Positions 30,000 to 38,446 of a DNA stretch of 64,000 nt are shown one piece after another; the stretch's first letter is position 1, and every line of letters starts with the position of its first letter. The notes under the pieces are model-generated. The model ran no database searches. It worked only from the letters and a program-made list of their open reading frames with translations, and was not told the origin of the DNA. The translations under genes and the position numbers were made by a program. The stretch is from Bacteroidota bacterium (GTDB lineage: Bacteria > Bacteroidota > Bacteroidia > Bacteroidales > JAGNHN01). The stretch is from positions 34,566-98,565 of the forward strand of contig JAKLHK010000010.1 in NCBI GenBank assembly GCA_022710185.1. The letters are read 5' to 3'.

Positions 30000-30036
30000 A
30001 TTAGCCACTAGCCACTGTCTGCCGAAGGCAGACCCG
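30000..30036. repeat. Dispersed 37-bp repeat, copy 1 (TAGCCAC array plus hairpin)
   Basis: TTAGCCACTAGCCACTG followed by the hairpin GTCTGCC-GAA-GGCAGAC and CCCGCC. It is nearly identical to 61200-61236. Here the repeat is translated: it encodes the last ~12 residues and the stop of the radical SAM protein on the minus strand. Confidence 0.88.
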
Positions 30037-30960
30037 CCCCTGCCAGGTCTCCCTTTTTTCCATCTCGTCCTCAATCCGCTTCAGTACCTGGTCGTATCTC
30101 AGTCCGCCCCACCTTCGCTCGGCCAGGTAACGCGGAGGAGCTTCGGCAGCCAGGCGCTCGATGGCGATATCCGGCCGCAGACGTTCAAGGAAGCGGATGA
30201 CCAGGTCGACGTAGTCCTCCAGCTCAAAGATGTTGAAATCCTGGGGCACCAGCTTCCATTCATTCTCCATGGCCGTGCCTTTGATGATTTGCAGCTGGTG
30301 CAGTTTGAGGGAACGTACAGGAAGTCCTGAAAGGATCTCCGCCGATGCGAGCATATCTTCCTTCGACTCCCCAGGAAGGCCCAGCACCAGGTGTACGGCG
30401 GGTTCCAGTGCATATCCCTGCGCTCTCCGAATGGCATCCTCAGCCTCGGCAAAGCTGTGGCCCCGCTTGATGCGCAGCAGTGTCCGGTCATGGCAGCTTT
30501 CGAGGCCCAGCTCCAGAAACACGGGAGTGCGCCTGGCAAACTCAGCCAGAAGTTCAAGCACTTTATTCTCCACGCAGTCCGGCCGTGTCCCGATCACCAG
30601 GCCTTTCACCCCTTCCACGGATAAGGCTTCATTGTATCGTTGTTGAAGGACATCCAGGGGGCCGTAGGTATTGGAATAGGCTTGAAAATAAGCAAGATAG
30701 ACCGAGGTCCGCCGGTAGCGCGACCGGTGGAACGCTATGCCTTCTGCCAGCTGTTGCCGTATCGACTTCTCCGGCTGGCAATAGGAAGGATTGAAGGCAT
30801 CGTTGTTGCAGAAGGTGCAGCCACCTGCCCCCCGCTTGCCATCCCGGTTCGGGCAGGTGAATCCCGCATCCACACTCAGTTTCTGCACCCGCATGCCGAA
30901 GGTTTCCTTCAGCCGAAGGCTGTGTGCGTTGATTCGCCGGTGGTCGCCCCAGGGGAACAT
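30001..30960 (-). CDS. TIGR01212-family radical SAM protein (YhcC-like)
   Basis: A 319-residue radical SAM protein. The cluster motif is 'CPNRDGKRGAGGCTFC', with the wide first spacing of the YhcC/TIGR01212 group ('SVDAGFTCPNRDG'). 'AYFQAYSNTYGP', 'GTRPDCVENKVL' and 'LELGLESCHDRTL' also match. The reaction is not established to my knowledge; it resembles Elp3-type radical SAM enzymes. The last residues (GRVCLRQTVASG) and stop are encoded by a dispersed repeat. A (GTGGCTA)n array in the opposite orientation begins 5 bp upstream of the start codon, so the gene is bracketed by inverted repeat arrays. Confidence 0.9.
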   Translation of the reverse strand: MFPWGDHRRINAHSLRLKETFGMRVQKLSVDAGFTCPNRDGKRGAGGCTFCNNDAFNPSYCQPEKSIRQQLAEGIAFHRSRYRRTSVYLAYFQAYSNTYGPLDVLQQRYNEALSVEGVKGLVIGTRPDCVENKVLELLAEFARRTPVFLELGLESCHDRTLLRIKRGHSFAEAEDAIRRAQGYALEPAVHLVLGLPGESKEDMLASAEILSGLPVRSLKLHQLQIIKGTAMENEWKLVPQDFNIFELEDYVDLVIRFLERLRPDIAIERLAAEAPPRYLAERRWGGLRYDQVLKRIEDEMEKRETWQGRVCLRQTVASG

Positions 30961-30963
30961 TAC

Positions 30964-31080
<117 letters not shown>

Positions 31081-31117
31081 AAAACGGCAAAGGCCTGCCA
31101 TTGCTGACAAGCCTTTG
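31081..31117 (-). terminator. Terminator of the POT transporter gene
   Basis: On the minus strand CAAAGGC pairs with GCCTTTG through an imperfect inner stem (two mismatches, loop near GCAA), followed by CCGTTTTG. It sits 18 bp after the POT stop codon. Confidence 0.7.
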
Positions 31118-31135
31118 ACCGGGTCATCCTATCAC

Positions 31136-32797
31136 TTATGCTCCTTTCGTAACGCGCTCCAGGCGTTTCAGAATGGAGAAGATGAATGCGGCGGAGAGGA
31201 GACAGCAGACCACGAAGATGGCCCAGAGCTGCCAGAGGTCGATGCGGTCCCAGAGGAAACTGCCCACAAAGAGCAGCTTGTTACCGATGGCAGTAGCGCC
31301 CAACCAGCCACCCTGCATGAGGCCCTGGAAACGCGGGGGTGCCACCTTCGATACAAAGCTGAGGCCCATTGGGCTTAGGAAGAGCTCGGCGATGGTGAGC
31401 ACGAGGTAACTGGAAATGAGCCAGTAGGGTGAGATTCTCATATCCTCGGGTACCGGGGCCCCGTTGAGATCGTGAGGCGAAAGCAGGCTCAGTGAACCGG
31501 TGAGCACGATGATGAAGCCCAAGGAGGCGATGATCATCCCGATGCCAATCTTCTTGGGGGTGGAGGGTTCCTGACCCCTTTTGTTCAGCCAGCCAAAGAA
31601 GCCCAGCACCAGGAAGGTGAGCGCCACGATGAAGAGGGGGTTGAACGACTGGAAGATCTCCGGCTGGATATCGTTCATGGCGCTGAAGCCCGAACTAAAA
31701 TAATAGGTCAACCCACCGCCTACCAGCAGCATACCAGCACCGACCACCTTCACGGTAAGGCCAGCTTTGCGGTTCAGGAGCATGACCAGGCCGGCCACGG
31801 CACCGAGGAAGCTAAGCATGGAGGGCAGGTAGAAGAAGATATTGGTGAAGGAGTCGACCTGCTTAACGGTATAGTCGCGGGCGAACATGGTGAGGGTGAG
31901 GCCATTCTGATGGAACGACATCCAGAAGAAGATCACCACGATGAACACCAGGCCCAGGGCACCCAGGCGGCGTTTCTCCTCATCCCAGCTCATCTTGACT
32001 GCACCGGTACCAGAAGCGTCCTTATGCACGAACTGCTTGCTGGGCAGGAGTTTGTTGAACACGATGTAGACCACCAGGGAGATAATCATGGCGATGGCGG
32101 CGATACCGAAGGCCATATTGTACCCGCGGGAGAATACCTCCAGGTAGCTTGTAGCGAAAGCGCTCAGGTCGGTAACCGGGCCGGCGAGGTTGACCTTGTT
32201 GGCCAGCTCGGCAAAGGTTGTGGTGTCGGTCATTTCGCCCTTGAGGTATTGATGGCAGAGTGCGGGCAGACTGCCATCGTGCAGATAACCTTGAGCCTTA
32301 AGGGTATAGTTACGGATGGCGGTAGCCGCGAAGGGTGCAAAGAATGCCCCCACGTTGATCCCCATATAGAACAGCATGAAGGCCGAGTCGCGCAGGCTGG
32401 AATATTTGGGGTCGTCGTACATCTGTCCGACCACAGCCTGGAGGTTACCCTTGAAGAGGCCGTTTCCGAAGGCGATGGTGAAGAGCAGGAGCACGGTCAT
32501 GGTAAGCGACAGTCCAGGAACAGCCAGAAGGGCATATCCGGAGAACATGACGATGATGCCCAGCAGGATCACCAGCTTGTACTTCTTGGTGGCATCGGCC
32601 AGGAGTCCACCGACCAGCGCCAGGGCATAAATGCCGAAGTAGAACCAGCTGTAGATGCTTCCGGCCTTTTCAGCATTCAGACCATACTTGGCCTGAAGGA
32701 AGAGGACCAGGATCGCCATCATGGTGTAGAAGCCGAAACGCTCGCCCATATTGGCGAAGAAGGCCACGATAAGGCCCTTTGGATGTTTCTTGAACAT
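31136..32797 (-). CDS. POT/PTR-family peptide:H+ symporter
   Basis: A 553-residue MFS transporter of the proton-dependent oligopeptide family with about 12-14 TM helices. 'NMGERFGFYTMMAIL' is the first-helix ERF motif. 'FMLFYMGINVGAFFAP' matches the PTR2 FYxxINxG signature, and 'FGNGLFKGNLQAVVGQMY' is also conserved. The canonical ExxER proton-coupling motif has Asn in place of the first Glu, which I believe is usual in the Bacteroidota subgroup. A long insert ('LHDGSLPALCHQYLKGEM') lies between helices 5 and 6. It has its own promoter box and terminator. Di- or tripeptides are the likely substrate. Confidence 0.93.
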   Translation of the reverse strand: MFKKHPKGLIVAFFANMGERFGFYTMMAILVLFLQAKYGLNAEKAGSIYSWFYFGIYALALVGGLLADATKKYKLVILLGIIVMFSGYALLAVPGLSLTMTVLLLFTIAFGNGLFKGNLQAVVGQMYDDPKYSSLRDSAFMLFYMGINVGAFFAPFAATAIRNYTLKAQGYLHDGSLPALCHQYLKGEMTDTTTFAELANKVNLAGPVTDLSAFATSYLEVFSRGYNMAFGIAAIAMIISLVVYIVFNKLLPSKQFVHKDASGTGAVKMSWDEEKRRLGALGLVFIVVIFFWMSFHQNGLTLTMFARDYTVKQVDSFTNIFFYLPSMLSFLGAVAGLVMLLNRKAGLTVKVVGAGMLLVGGGLTYYFSSGFSAMNDIQPEIFQSFNPLFIVALTFLVLGFFGWLNKRGQEPSTPKKIGIGMIIASLGFIIVLTGSLSLLSPHDLNGAPVPEDMRISPYWLISSYLVLTIAELFLSPMGLSFVSKVAPPRFQGLMQGGWLGATAIGNKLLFVGSFLWDRIDLWQLWAIFVVCCLLSAAFIFSILKRLERVTKGA

Positions 32798-32850
32798 ACG
32801 CTTAGGTTTTAGTTATTAGTCCGAAAAATGATTCAGGCTTGCGCGAAGGA

Positions 32851-32858
32851 CAAAAATA
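32851..32858 (-). promoter_or_regulatory. -7 box of the POT gene (TATTTTTG)
   Basis: The minus strand reads TATTTTTG, a TAnnTTTG match, about 54 bp upstream of the POT start codon. Confidence 0.45.
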
Positions 32859-32924
32859 GCTAAAATCCCTTCGGTGCCAATGTTTATCTTTACCCCGGCG
32901 CTGTTGACACAAGCCACTGATCCT

Positions 32925-33485
32925 ATGGCCTTTCCCCTCGCCCATCCGGCCCTGGTACTCCCCCTGACCCATTTATCCCCGCGATATTTGAGTGCCACAG
33001 GCTTGATCATCGGCAGTCTTGCCCCTGACCTGGCCTACCTGGGTGGACCGGGTGTAGCAAGCGCCTGCAGTTCATGGGATGCCGGGCTCTGGTGCTGGCT
33101 GCCCGCAGGATTGGGCCTGAGTTATGGCTTCCATGCATGGGCCAGGGATACGTTGATCCGGCATATGCCGCGTTTTCTGCAACGCAGATTCATCATTTTC
33201 AGTGGATTCAATTGGGCAAGACATGCCCGGGGGCACTTCCCGGCCGTGCTTATCTCTCTCCTCATCGGCATCCTCTCCCACCTCGGCTGGGATGCCCTGG
33301 ACCTCACTCACGATCACGGGCATGTTTACCGCAGCCTGTATGCCTGGTCCCTCCCGCTGGACCTTGGATACTGGCAGCTCCCGCTCATCCGCGCCTTACA
33401 ACATGCACCCAGCGTGCTCGGAATGGCCTACATAGGGTTTTTCATCCATCGCATGCCCTCAACACCAGCAGGAGAGAATGGTTGA
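32925..33485 (+). CDS. DUF4184 family membrane protein
   Basis: A ~186-residue membrane protein. 'MAFPLAHPALVLPL', 'GLIIGSLAPDLAYL' and 'HLGWDALDLTHDHG' are hallmarks of DUF4184, a family related to metal-dependent membrane hydrolases (YdjM/PhoPR-regulated type) with conserved His and Asp residues. It is shorter than usual at the C-terminus: the end (STPAGENG) and the stop codon fall at the edge of an ATGGTTG/TGGTTCA tandem array, which suggests the 3' end was cut and replaced by the repeat. Start at 32925 matches family N-termini; an in-frame Met at 32874 is less likely. Confidence 0.75.
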   Translation: MAFPLAHPALVLPLTHLSPRYLSATGLIIGSLAPDLAYLGGPGVASACSSWDAGLWCWLPAGLGLSYGFHAWARDTLIRHMPRFLQRRFIIFSGFNWARHARGHFPAVLISLLIGILSHLGWDALDLTHDHGHVYRSLYAWSLPLDLGYWQLPLIRALQHAPSVLGMAYIGFFIHRMPSTPAGENG

Positions 33486-33536
33486 TGGCTCATGGTTGAT
33501 GGTTCGTGGTTCATGGTTCGTGGTTCATGGTTGAGC
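33479..33536. repeat. TGGTTCA/ATGGTTG 7-bp tandem array
   Basis: About eight degenerate 7-bp units alternate TGGTTGA, TGGCTCA, TGGTTCG and TGGTTCA. The first unit supplies the TGA stop of the DUF4184 gene. Confidence 0.88.
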
Positions 33537-33550
33537 CGATCAACAGTTAC

Positions 33551-33579
33551 AAAAATTAGGGCTACCCATTGGGCAGCCC
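33551..33579 (-). terminator. Terminator of the NtrC-like regulator gene
   Basis: On the minus strand GGGCTGCCC-AAT-GGGTAGCCC (one mismatch in the stem) is followed by TAATTTTTG. A second weaker inverted repeat (CACACGAG...CTCTTGTG) lies at 33594-33622, closer to the stop codon. Confidence 0.75.
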
Positions 33580-33661
33580 CGTAACCAAAACCCACACGAG
33601 AGAGGTTGCCCTCCTCTTGTGTTTACATTAACGCAAGATACGGGCATTATTGTTCAGTCCA

Positions 33662-35089
33662 TCAAATTCCGTACTTTTCCAGTTTACGGTATAGGGTGGT
33701 CCTTCCCAGTCCAAGGTCGCGTGCGGCCCTGGAGAGGTTGCCCTGGTTCTTCTCTATGGCCTGACGTATGGTTGTTCGCTCCAGGTCCTGAAGGTTCAGG
33801 TTATCGCGGAGGCGATGATCCGCCGGGCGCTCATCCACCTGGATATCGGCTGCCTCCACCCTCTTCCCTTCGCCCATCACCACAGCCCTCTCGATCACAT
33901 GCTGTAGCTCCCTGATATTTCCCGGCCAGCCGTAATGCTGCAGTCTGATCCTGGCTTCGGGGCTGAGTTCCCGCAAGGGCTGACGGTATTTCCGGGTATA
34001 CATGGCCAGAAAGTGCTCCGCCAGTAGCGGGATATCCTCAGGTCGTTCCCGCAGGGCCGGGATCCGGATTTCCGCAGTATTCACAAAGTAAAGCAGGTCC
34101 TTGAGAAAGCGTCCTGACTGGACCATCTCTTCCAACGGCATATGGTTGGCGCAGATTAGCCGTACATCGATGCGCACCGCCTGTGTATTGCCCGCCCGGT
34201 GAAACTGCCGGTCACGAATCGCATTGACCAGCGAGTGCTGCATCTCCAGGTTCAGGCACCCCAGACCGTTAAGAAAGAGCGTACCTCCCCGGGCGAGTTC
34301 CAGCTTGCCCTGCCGCTCTTCCAGGCCCCCGGCATACGGTCCCCGTTCGCTTCCGAACAGCTCCACGGCCATCATGTTTTCAGGCACGGCATTCAGGTCG
34401 ATGCTGACGAATGGCCCCTGGGTACGCCGTGAAAGACGGTGCATCTCCCTGGCCACCAGCTCCTTGCCAGAGCCATCCTCACCGATGATCAGTACACTGG
34501 CCTCAGTAGGGCCCACCCTTCCCATGCTGCGGAACACGCCTTTCATTCCACTGGATATCCCCACGAATTCGGGAGATCCAGCCTCAACGGCTGGAAACGC
34601 TGCACCATTGGAATGACGGGCATGGCGGTGCTCCCTGCGAGCCAGCACCATGCGGGACGCCAGCTCCACGCTCTCAATCAGGCACTGGGCGTCCCAGGGC
34701 TTGGTCACGAAGTCCACAGCCCCCTCCTTCATCGCCTGCACGGCCAGCCCAATTCCTGCATAAGCCGTCATCATGATCACGGCGGCATCGGGTTTCAGGA
34801 AGCGGATCTTGCGAAGCCAGTAAAGCCCATCGGATCCGCTGGTGTCGCCGCTCTGGAAATTCATGTCGAGCAGCACCACATCGAAGGGGTCATCCTGAAC
34901 GATCTCCCGTATCCGCTCCGGATCGGACTCCGTCCGTATAGACTGGAAACGTGCCTTGAGTGCCAGGCGCAGGCTAAGCAGGATATCTGCATCGTCGTCG
35001 ATGATGAGCACCTTGACGGGGGAAGGAAGGGTTCTTAGCGGGTCCATGGGATGATTTATGGTCCCCCCGGGGTTCAAATCCTGTTCCAA
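33662..35089 (-). CDS. NtrC-type response regulator with degenerate AAA+ domain
   Basis: A 475-residue protein with an intact receiver domain (acidic pocket 'LIIDDDAD', phospho-acceptor Asp in 'VVLLDMNF', Thr in 'MMTAYAG', Lys in 'FVTKPWD') and an intact Fis-type HTH at the C-terminus ('NLSRAARDLGLGRTTLYRKL'). The central sigma-54 AAA+ domain keeps a P-loop (GEDGSGKE). It has lost GAFTGA (reads GPYAGG, about residue 250), the Walker B acidic pair (LFLNGLG for LFLDEIG) and both arginine-finger positions (GRFLKDLLYFVN where relatives have FREDL..R). It should not remodel sigma-54 holoenzyme. No histidine kinase is adjacent. MDPLRTLP at 35047 is an alternative start. Confidence 0.9.
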   Translation of the reverse strand: MEQDLNPGGTINHPMDPLRTLPSPVKVLIIDDDADILLSLRLALKARFQSIRTESDPERIREIVQDDPFDVVLLDMNFQSGDTSGSDGLYWLRKIRFLKPDAAVIMMTAYAGIGLAVQAMKEGAVDFVTKPWDAQCLIESVELASRMVLARREHRHARHSNGAAFPAVEAGSPEFVGISSGMKGVFRSMGRVGPTEASVLIIGEDGSGKELVAREMHRLSRRTQGPFVSIDLNAVPENMMAVELFGSERGPYAGGLEERQGKLELARGGTLFLNGLGCLNLEMQHSLVNAIRDRQFHRAGNTQAVRIDVRLICANHMPLEEMVQSGRFLKDLLYFVNTAEIRIPALRERPEDIPLLAEHFLAMYTRKYRQPLRELSPEARIRLQHYGWPGNIRELQHVIERAVVMGEGKRVEAADIQVDERPADHRLRDNLNLQDLERTTIRQAIEKNQGNLSRAARDLGLGRTTLYRKLEKYGI

Positions 35090-35433
35090 GCAGGGCCCAC
35101 CTGATGTTGAGGTGACTACAACAATCAGACATTAACCTTATTTTCAGTATATTACATCACAATAACTCAGTATTTTATTCTTCAGAAAGACGGATACGCT
35201 TCCTGTTGCCAGGAGCAAGCCGGCCGCGATTGTATCGAAATGTAACAACCGGGTGTCCGGAAATGATACGGCCGGTGTAACATTCCGGGTCGTATCCGCG
35301 TCTTATCATCAACATTAGCCCTGGCTCATCTGCTGGGATGCCTGAAGATTTAACGCCCGTTAACACCGGGGGCGTTATATGACCAATAACTTTGCAGGAT
35401 ATGGCGTTGACACAACCTTAGGTCTTATCGCGG
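35090..35433. promoter_or_regulatory. 344-bp divergent regulatory region with two inverted repeats
   Basis: No credible gene. It separates the degenerate NtrC-like regulator from the envelope genes. It holds GATACGgCCGG...CCGGgtCGTATC at 35265-35296, with TGTAACA inside and a second TGTAACA at 35241. TAACGCCC...GGGCGTTA is at 35351-35377 with CCGTTAACACCGG inside. A TAnnTTTG box (TAACTTTG) is at 35387-35394, 40 bp before the 35434 start. The second palindrome sits just upstream of the box, where an operator would lie. Regulator binding is inference. Confidence 0.55.
35387..35394 (+). promoter_or_regulatory. -7 box of the 35434 envelope-gene unit (TAACTTTG)
   Basis: A perfect TAnnTTTG 40 bp before the start codon at 35434, immediately downstream of the TAACGCCC...GGGCGTTA inverted repeat. 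Confidence 0.5.
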
Positions 35434-36270
35434 ATGGACATCGCAGCGTATTGTGACAAACCGGAGAGGGAAGTAAGGTCCGAAAGACGCAGGATCCGGG
35501 CAGGCTTACTGGCAGGATGGCTGGTGCTGTGTTCATGGACCATACAGGCCCAGGAACCGGTGATCGTGGATATCCGTGGAAGCATCCATGACCTGGCCGG
35601 TCGCGGTATCCCCTTCGCCCACCTGATCTCGGTCACTACTATGAAAGGCACAGCGGCCGATTACTACGGCCGTTTCCGTTTCCACACTGTGGCGGGCGAT
35701 ACACTTATTCTGACCGCCATGGGCTACCGCAATACCACCATTCCCATTCCACATTTCCTGAGTGAAGGGGTATACCCATTGCACATTACCCTGCCCCCTG
35801 ACACCCTGGAACTATCCGAGGCCGTGATCACCCCCTGGCCGGAGACCTGGAAGGAATTCAAGCAGGCCTTCATCGCACTGGAAGTACCAGGCGATGCTCC
35901 CGTGATTGAGATCCCTTCAGCGGCCATACGCCAGGCCATCAGGGACGCCAAACCGGGTGGAGGCATCTCCATGCCCGGGCCGGTAAGCCTGCTCTACGAA
36001 GCCTTCAGCAGGGATGCCAAATACCGCAGGAAACTGGAGAAGCTGCAAAAGGAAACCAGTCGCTACGAAACGATCAGGTACCGGCTCGGACAGAACGTCC
36101 TGGCCACCATTGCCGGGACAGGTGAGCCTGACAGGCTGGAAGCATTTGTCGCCCGCTGCGACCTGGGCGACAGCTTCATCACTGAAGCCAGCAATCTGCA
36201 GCTGATCATGGTATTGCTTCAGTGTGCCGAACGAGAAAGACCCAAGGACAAACAACCCAAGGACCCATGA
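35434..36270 (+). CDS. Secreted protein with carboxypeptidase-like regulatory domain
   Basis: A 278-residue exported protein. After a basic leader and a hydrophobic segment ending 'IQAQ' there is one CarboxypepD_reg-like beta-sandwich (about residues 45-130: 'RGSIHDLAGRGIPFAHLISV', 'GDTLILTAMGYRNTTIPI'), common at the N-terminus of SusC proteins. Here it is followed by a ~130-residue helical region ending in a charged tail (ERPKDKQPKDP). No barrel is attached. The stop overlaps the next start (ATGA), so the two are coupled. The N-terminus is long for a signal peptide (about 40 residues). Function unknown. Confidence 0.75.
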   Translation: MDIAAYCDKPEREVRSERRRIRAGLLAGWLVLCSWTIQAQEPVIVDIRGSIHDLAGRGIPFAHLISVTTMKGTAADYYGRFRFHTVAGDTLILTAMGYRNTTIPIPHFLSEGVYPLHITLPPDTLELSEAVITPWPETWKEFKQAFIALEVPGDAPVIEIPSAAIRQAIRDAKPGGGISMPGPVSLLYEAFSRDAKYRRKLEKLQKETSRYETIRYRLGQNVLATIAGTGEPDRLEAFVARCDLGDSFITEASNLQLIMVLLQCAERERPKDKQPKDP

Positions 36271-37484
36271 AACACCTATTGATCCCCTTTTTCCTGCTGA
36301 TCGCAGGGGCGACGGCCACAGCCCAGGACCATTCCGGATCCTATCTCTTCGGAACCCTGACCACCACTTCGGGTGAGCAGGTGGAAGGGTTTATCCGCTG
36401 GGGCAAGGAAGAAGTGTTCTGGAGCGATTTCCTGAACGCCACCAAGCGCAGCAATCCCTATTATCAATACCTCAACCGGGAAGACCGGCAATATGTAGAA
36501 AGCGGCAATGCCCATTGGCTTACGGAGATACTCAACGAGGCGGTGGAGATCAACACCCAGGGTATGCACTCCTTCTCGGCGCCCTTCGGTGCGGTAGCCT
36601 GGGTGAAGGCGGCCGGAGGCATCGCCATGGAAGTAAAAATGCGCAATGGGGACCAATGGATGTTTCGCAGCGGGTCCAACGACCTGGGTGCCACGCTGAG
36701 GGTGTATGACCGCCAGGGACAAGAACGCAGCTTCGCCTGGGAGAACATCGACCAGGTGGTCTTCAGGGCGGCGCAGCCAGGCTGGGCTGATCCCTTTGGC
36801 GGCCCTCTCTGGGGCAAGGTAGAAACCGCGCATGGAACCTATACCGGGCGGGTAGAATGGGATCATGACGAACGTGTGGGACGGGATGCCCTGGAGGGCG
36901 AATCCGAGGGCAAGGACCTCAGTATCCCGTTTACGGATATACGGGCCATCAGCCGGGAAGGACGTGGCAGCGTGGTGGTGCTCACCGACGGGAACACCCT
37001 CTTCCTCAGCGGCAGCAACGATGTGAACGCAGAGAACCGGGGCATCATCGTATTTGTACCCGGACAAGGCGCCATCGACATTCCCTGGGATGAGTTCAAG
37101 CGGGTCACCTTCATCCCTGAGACCGCAGTTTCGGCCTCCTACGACGACTTCGCCCAGCCCGCCCCCCTGCGAGGAAAGGTAGAACATGTGGATGGTCGGA
37201 TCTTCAGCGGGGAGATTATTTACGACCTTGATGAGGCCATGACCTATGAGACCCTGAACGGCCGGCTGGATCTATCGGAATGGGAGATTCCCCTGAGCAG
37301 CGTGGCCTCCGTAAGGCCACGCAACTTCCAGTATGCCCTGGTCACCCTGAAGAACGGCAGTGAGCTCCTGCTCGGCCGGATGCAGGATGTTTCGGAGGCC
37401 AACGATGGCCTTCTCGTCTTTCCATCCACTGGGGAACCCGTATACATTCCCTGGGAAAAGGTGAGCCAGGTGCGGTTTGAGTAA
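36267..37484 (+). CDS. Exported protein of unknown function with internal duplication
   Basis: A 405-residue protein with signal peptide (ending near 'TATAQ'). I do not recognise the family. It contains two ~120-residue repeats beginning 'KVETAHGTYTGRVEWDHDE' (about residue 183) and 'KVEHVDGRIFSGEIIYDLDE' (about 303). Both go on with a 'LxG' turn, an 'IPxxxIxxI' strand, 'VxLxxGxxLxLxxxxDVxxxNxG', 'VF.P..G...IPW' and end 'V.F'. A weaker third copy is at the N-terminus ('LTTTSGEQVEGFIRWGKEEV'). The pattern suggests tandem beta-sandwich domains. It is translationally coupled to the upstream carboxypeptidase-like gene. Confidence 0.7.
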   Translation: MKHLLIPFFLLIAGATATAQDHSGSYLFGTLTTTSGEQVEGFIRWGKEEVFWSDFLNATKRSNPYYQYLNREDRQYVESGNAHWLTEILNEAVEINTQGMHSFSAPFGAVAWVKAAGGIAMEVKMRNGDQWMFRSGSNDLGATLRVYDRQGQERSFAWENIDQVVFRAAQPGWADPFGGPLWGKVETAHGTYTGRVEWDHDERVGRDALEGESEGKDLSIPFTDIRAISREGRGSVVVLTDGNTLFLSGSNDVNAENRGIIVFVPGQGAIDIPWDEFKRVTFIPETAVSASYDDFAQPAPLRGKVEHVDGRIFSGEIIYDLDEAMTYETLNGRLDLSEWEIPLSSVASVRPRNFQYALVTLKNGSELLLGRMQDVSEANDGLLVFPSTGEPVYIPWEKVSQVRFE

Positions 37485-37585
37485 CCCTGGGGTCACTTTT
37501 CCGTAGAAAGGAGCATTAACAATGTCTGGGGCGATCCTGGCAAGAAAAGCCATCTTGCCGGACACAAGCTTCAGAAATATTGAAA

Positions 37586-38398
37586 ATGAACCGCTTGCCA
37601 TTGTTTTTACGCTCAGCTCCCCTCCTGCTCGGGCTACTTGCCTGTGAGCCTACCGAACGGGAGCATGGGGCAGACGTGAATCCCCTGGACCTCCCAGGCA
37701 ACATAGTTTCCGGTGACAGTGTGCTGCTGCGTTTTGCCGCACTGCCGTATACCATAAAGGACCAGGCTGAAGTAAGCTTTCCTGATAGCAGCCTGCCTGC
37801 CCTGGATTCCCTGGCTTCTTTCTTGAATAAGCATCCCGACCATCGGCTGAGCGTGATGGGTATTTACGATGCACGCGAGACCAAACCCGGCAACGGCTCT
37901 GACCTCGGCATTCTCCGGGCTATCAACATCAAAAGAATTCTGGCTGAACGGGGGATCGACACCCTGAGCGTGAGCCTGCTGTCACGTATGGACGACCTGG
38001 CTTTCGATAATGATGGTAAGATCAGTGATGGCTACCGTTTCCGGTTGATGAAAGACAGCCTGGCGGCCGGCAGTGAGCTGAACCGTACGGTCTATTTCTG
38101 GGCTGCCGAGGACCTGATCCGTTGGGATCCTGAGCTTCGGGAATATGTGGCTCAGGCCCAGGCCTATCTTGCGTCCAGGCCCGGGATGCGCATGGTACTC
38201 ACCGGCCATACCGACTACAATGGCAACCACCTGCTGGGCGCGATGCGTGCGGAGTCACTCAAGGAATATTTCGGGCGTTACGGCCTTGATACCAGCAGGG
38301 TGGACATCCGCAGCGAAGGGCCCGATCAGCCTGTGGCACCGAACGATACGCAGGAGAACAAATCGAAGAACCGCCGCGTAGAGGTGAGCTTCGAGTAG
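37586..38398 (+). CDS. Lipoprotein with OmpA-like peptidoglycan-binding domains
   Basis: A 270-residue lipoprotein: lipobox 'LLLGLLAC' gives Cys about 20 residues in. The C-terminal third is an OmpA domain ('MRMVLTGHTDYNGNHLLGAM', then 'ESLKEYFGRYGLDTSRVDI' and 'NKSKNRRVEVSF'). An upstream segment ('FPDSSLPALDSLASFL', 'HRLSVMGIYDARE', 'LRAINIKRILAERGI') follows the same beta-alpha-beta pattern, so it appears to be a tandem, diverged OmpA pair. It probably tethers the outer membrane to peptidoglycan. ATG at 37586 is preferred to an in-frame TTG at 37580. Confidence 0.82.
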   Translation: MNRLPLFLRSAPLLLGLLACEPTEREHGADVNPLDLPGNIVSGDSVLLRFAALPYTIKDQAEVSFPDSSLPALDSLASFLNKHPDHRLSVMGIYDARETKPGNGSDLGILRAINIKRILAERGIDTLSVSLLSRMDDLAFDNDGKISDGYRFRLMKDSLAAGSELNRTVYFWAAEDLIRWDPELREYVAQAQAYLASRPGMRMVLTGHTDYNGNHLLGAMRAESLKEYFGRYGLDTSRVDIRSEGPDQPVAPNDTQENKSKNRRVEVSFE

Positions 38399-38446
38399 AA
38401 ATAACCCTTTACCTACCCTTTGTGATGGATGGACTCTCGGAAGGAT

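Noticed and set aside
35175..35366. Minus-strand 63-codon frame between the NtrC-like regulator and the 35434 gene
   Set aside because: No recognisable motif, basic low-information composition, and it covers two palindromes that look regulatory. No promoter or conserved start seen.
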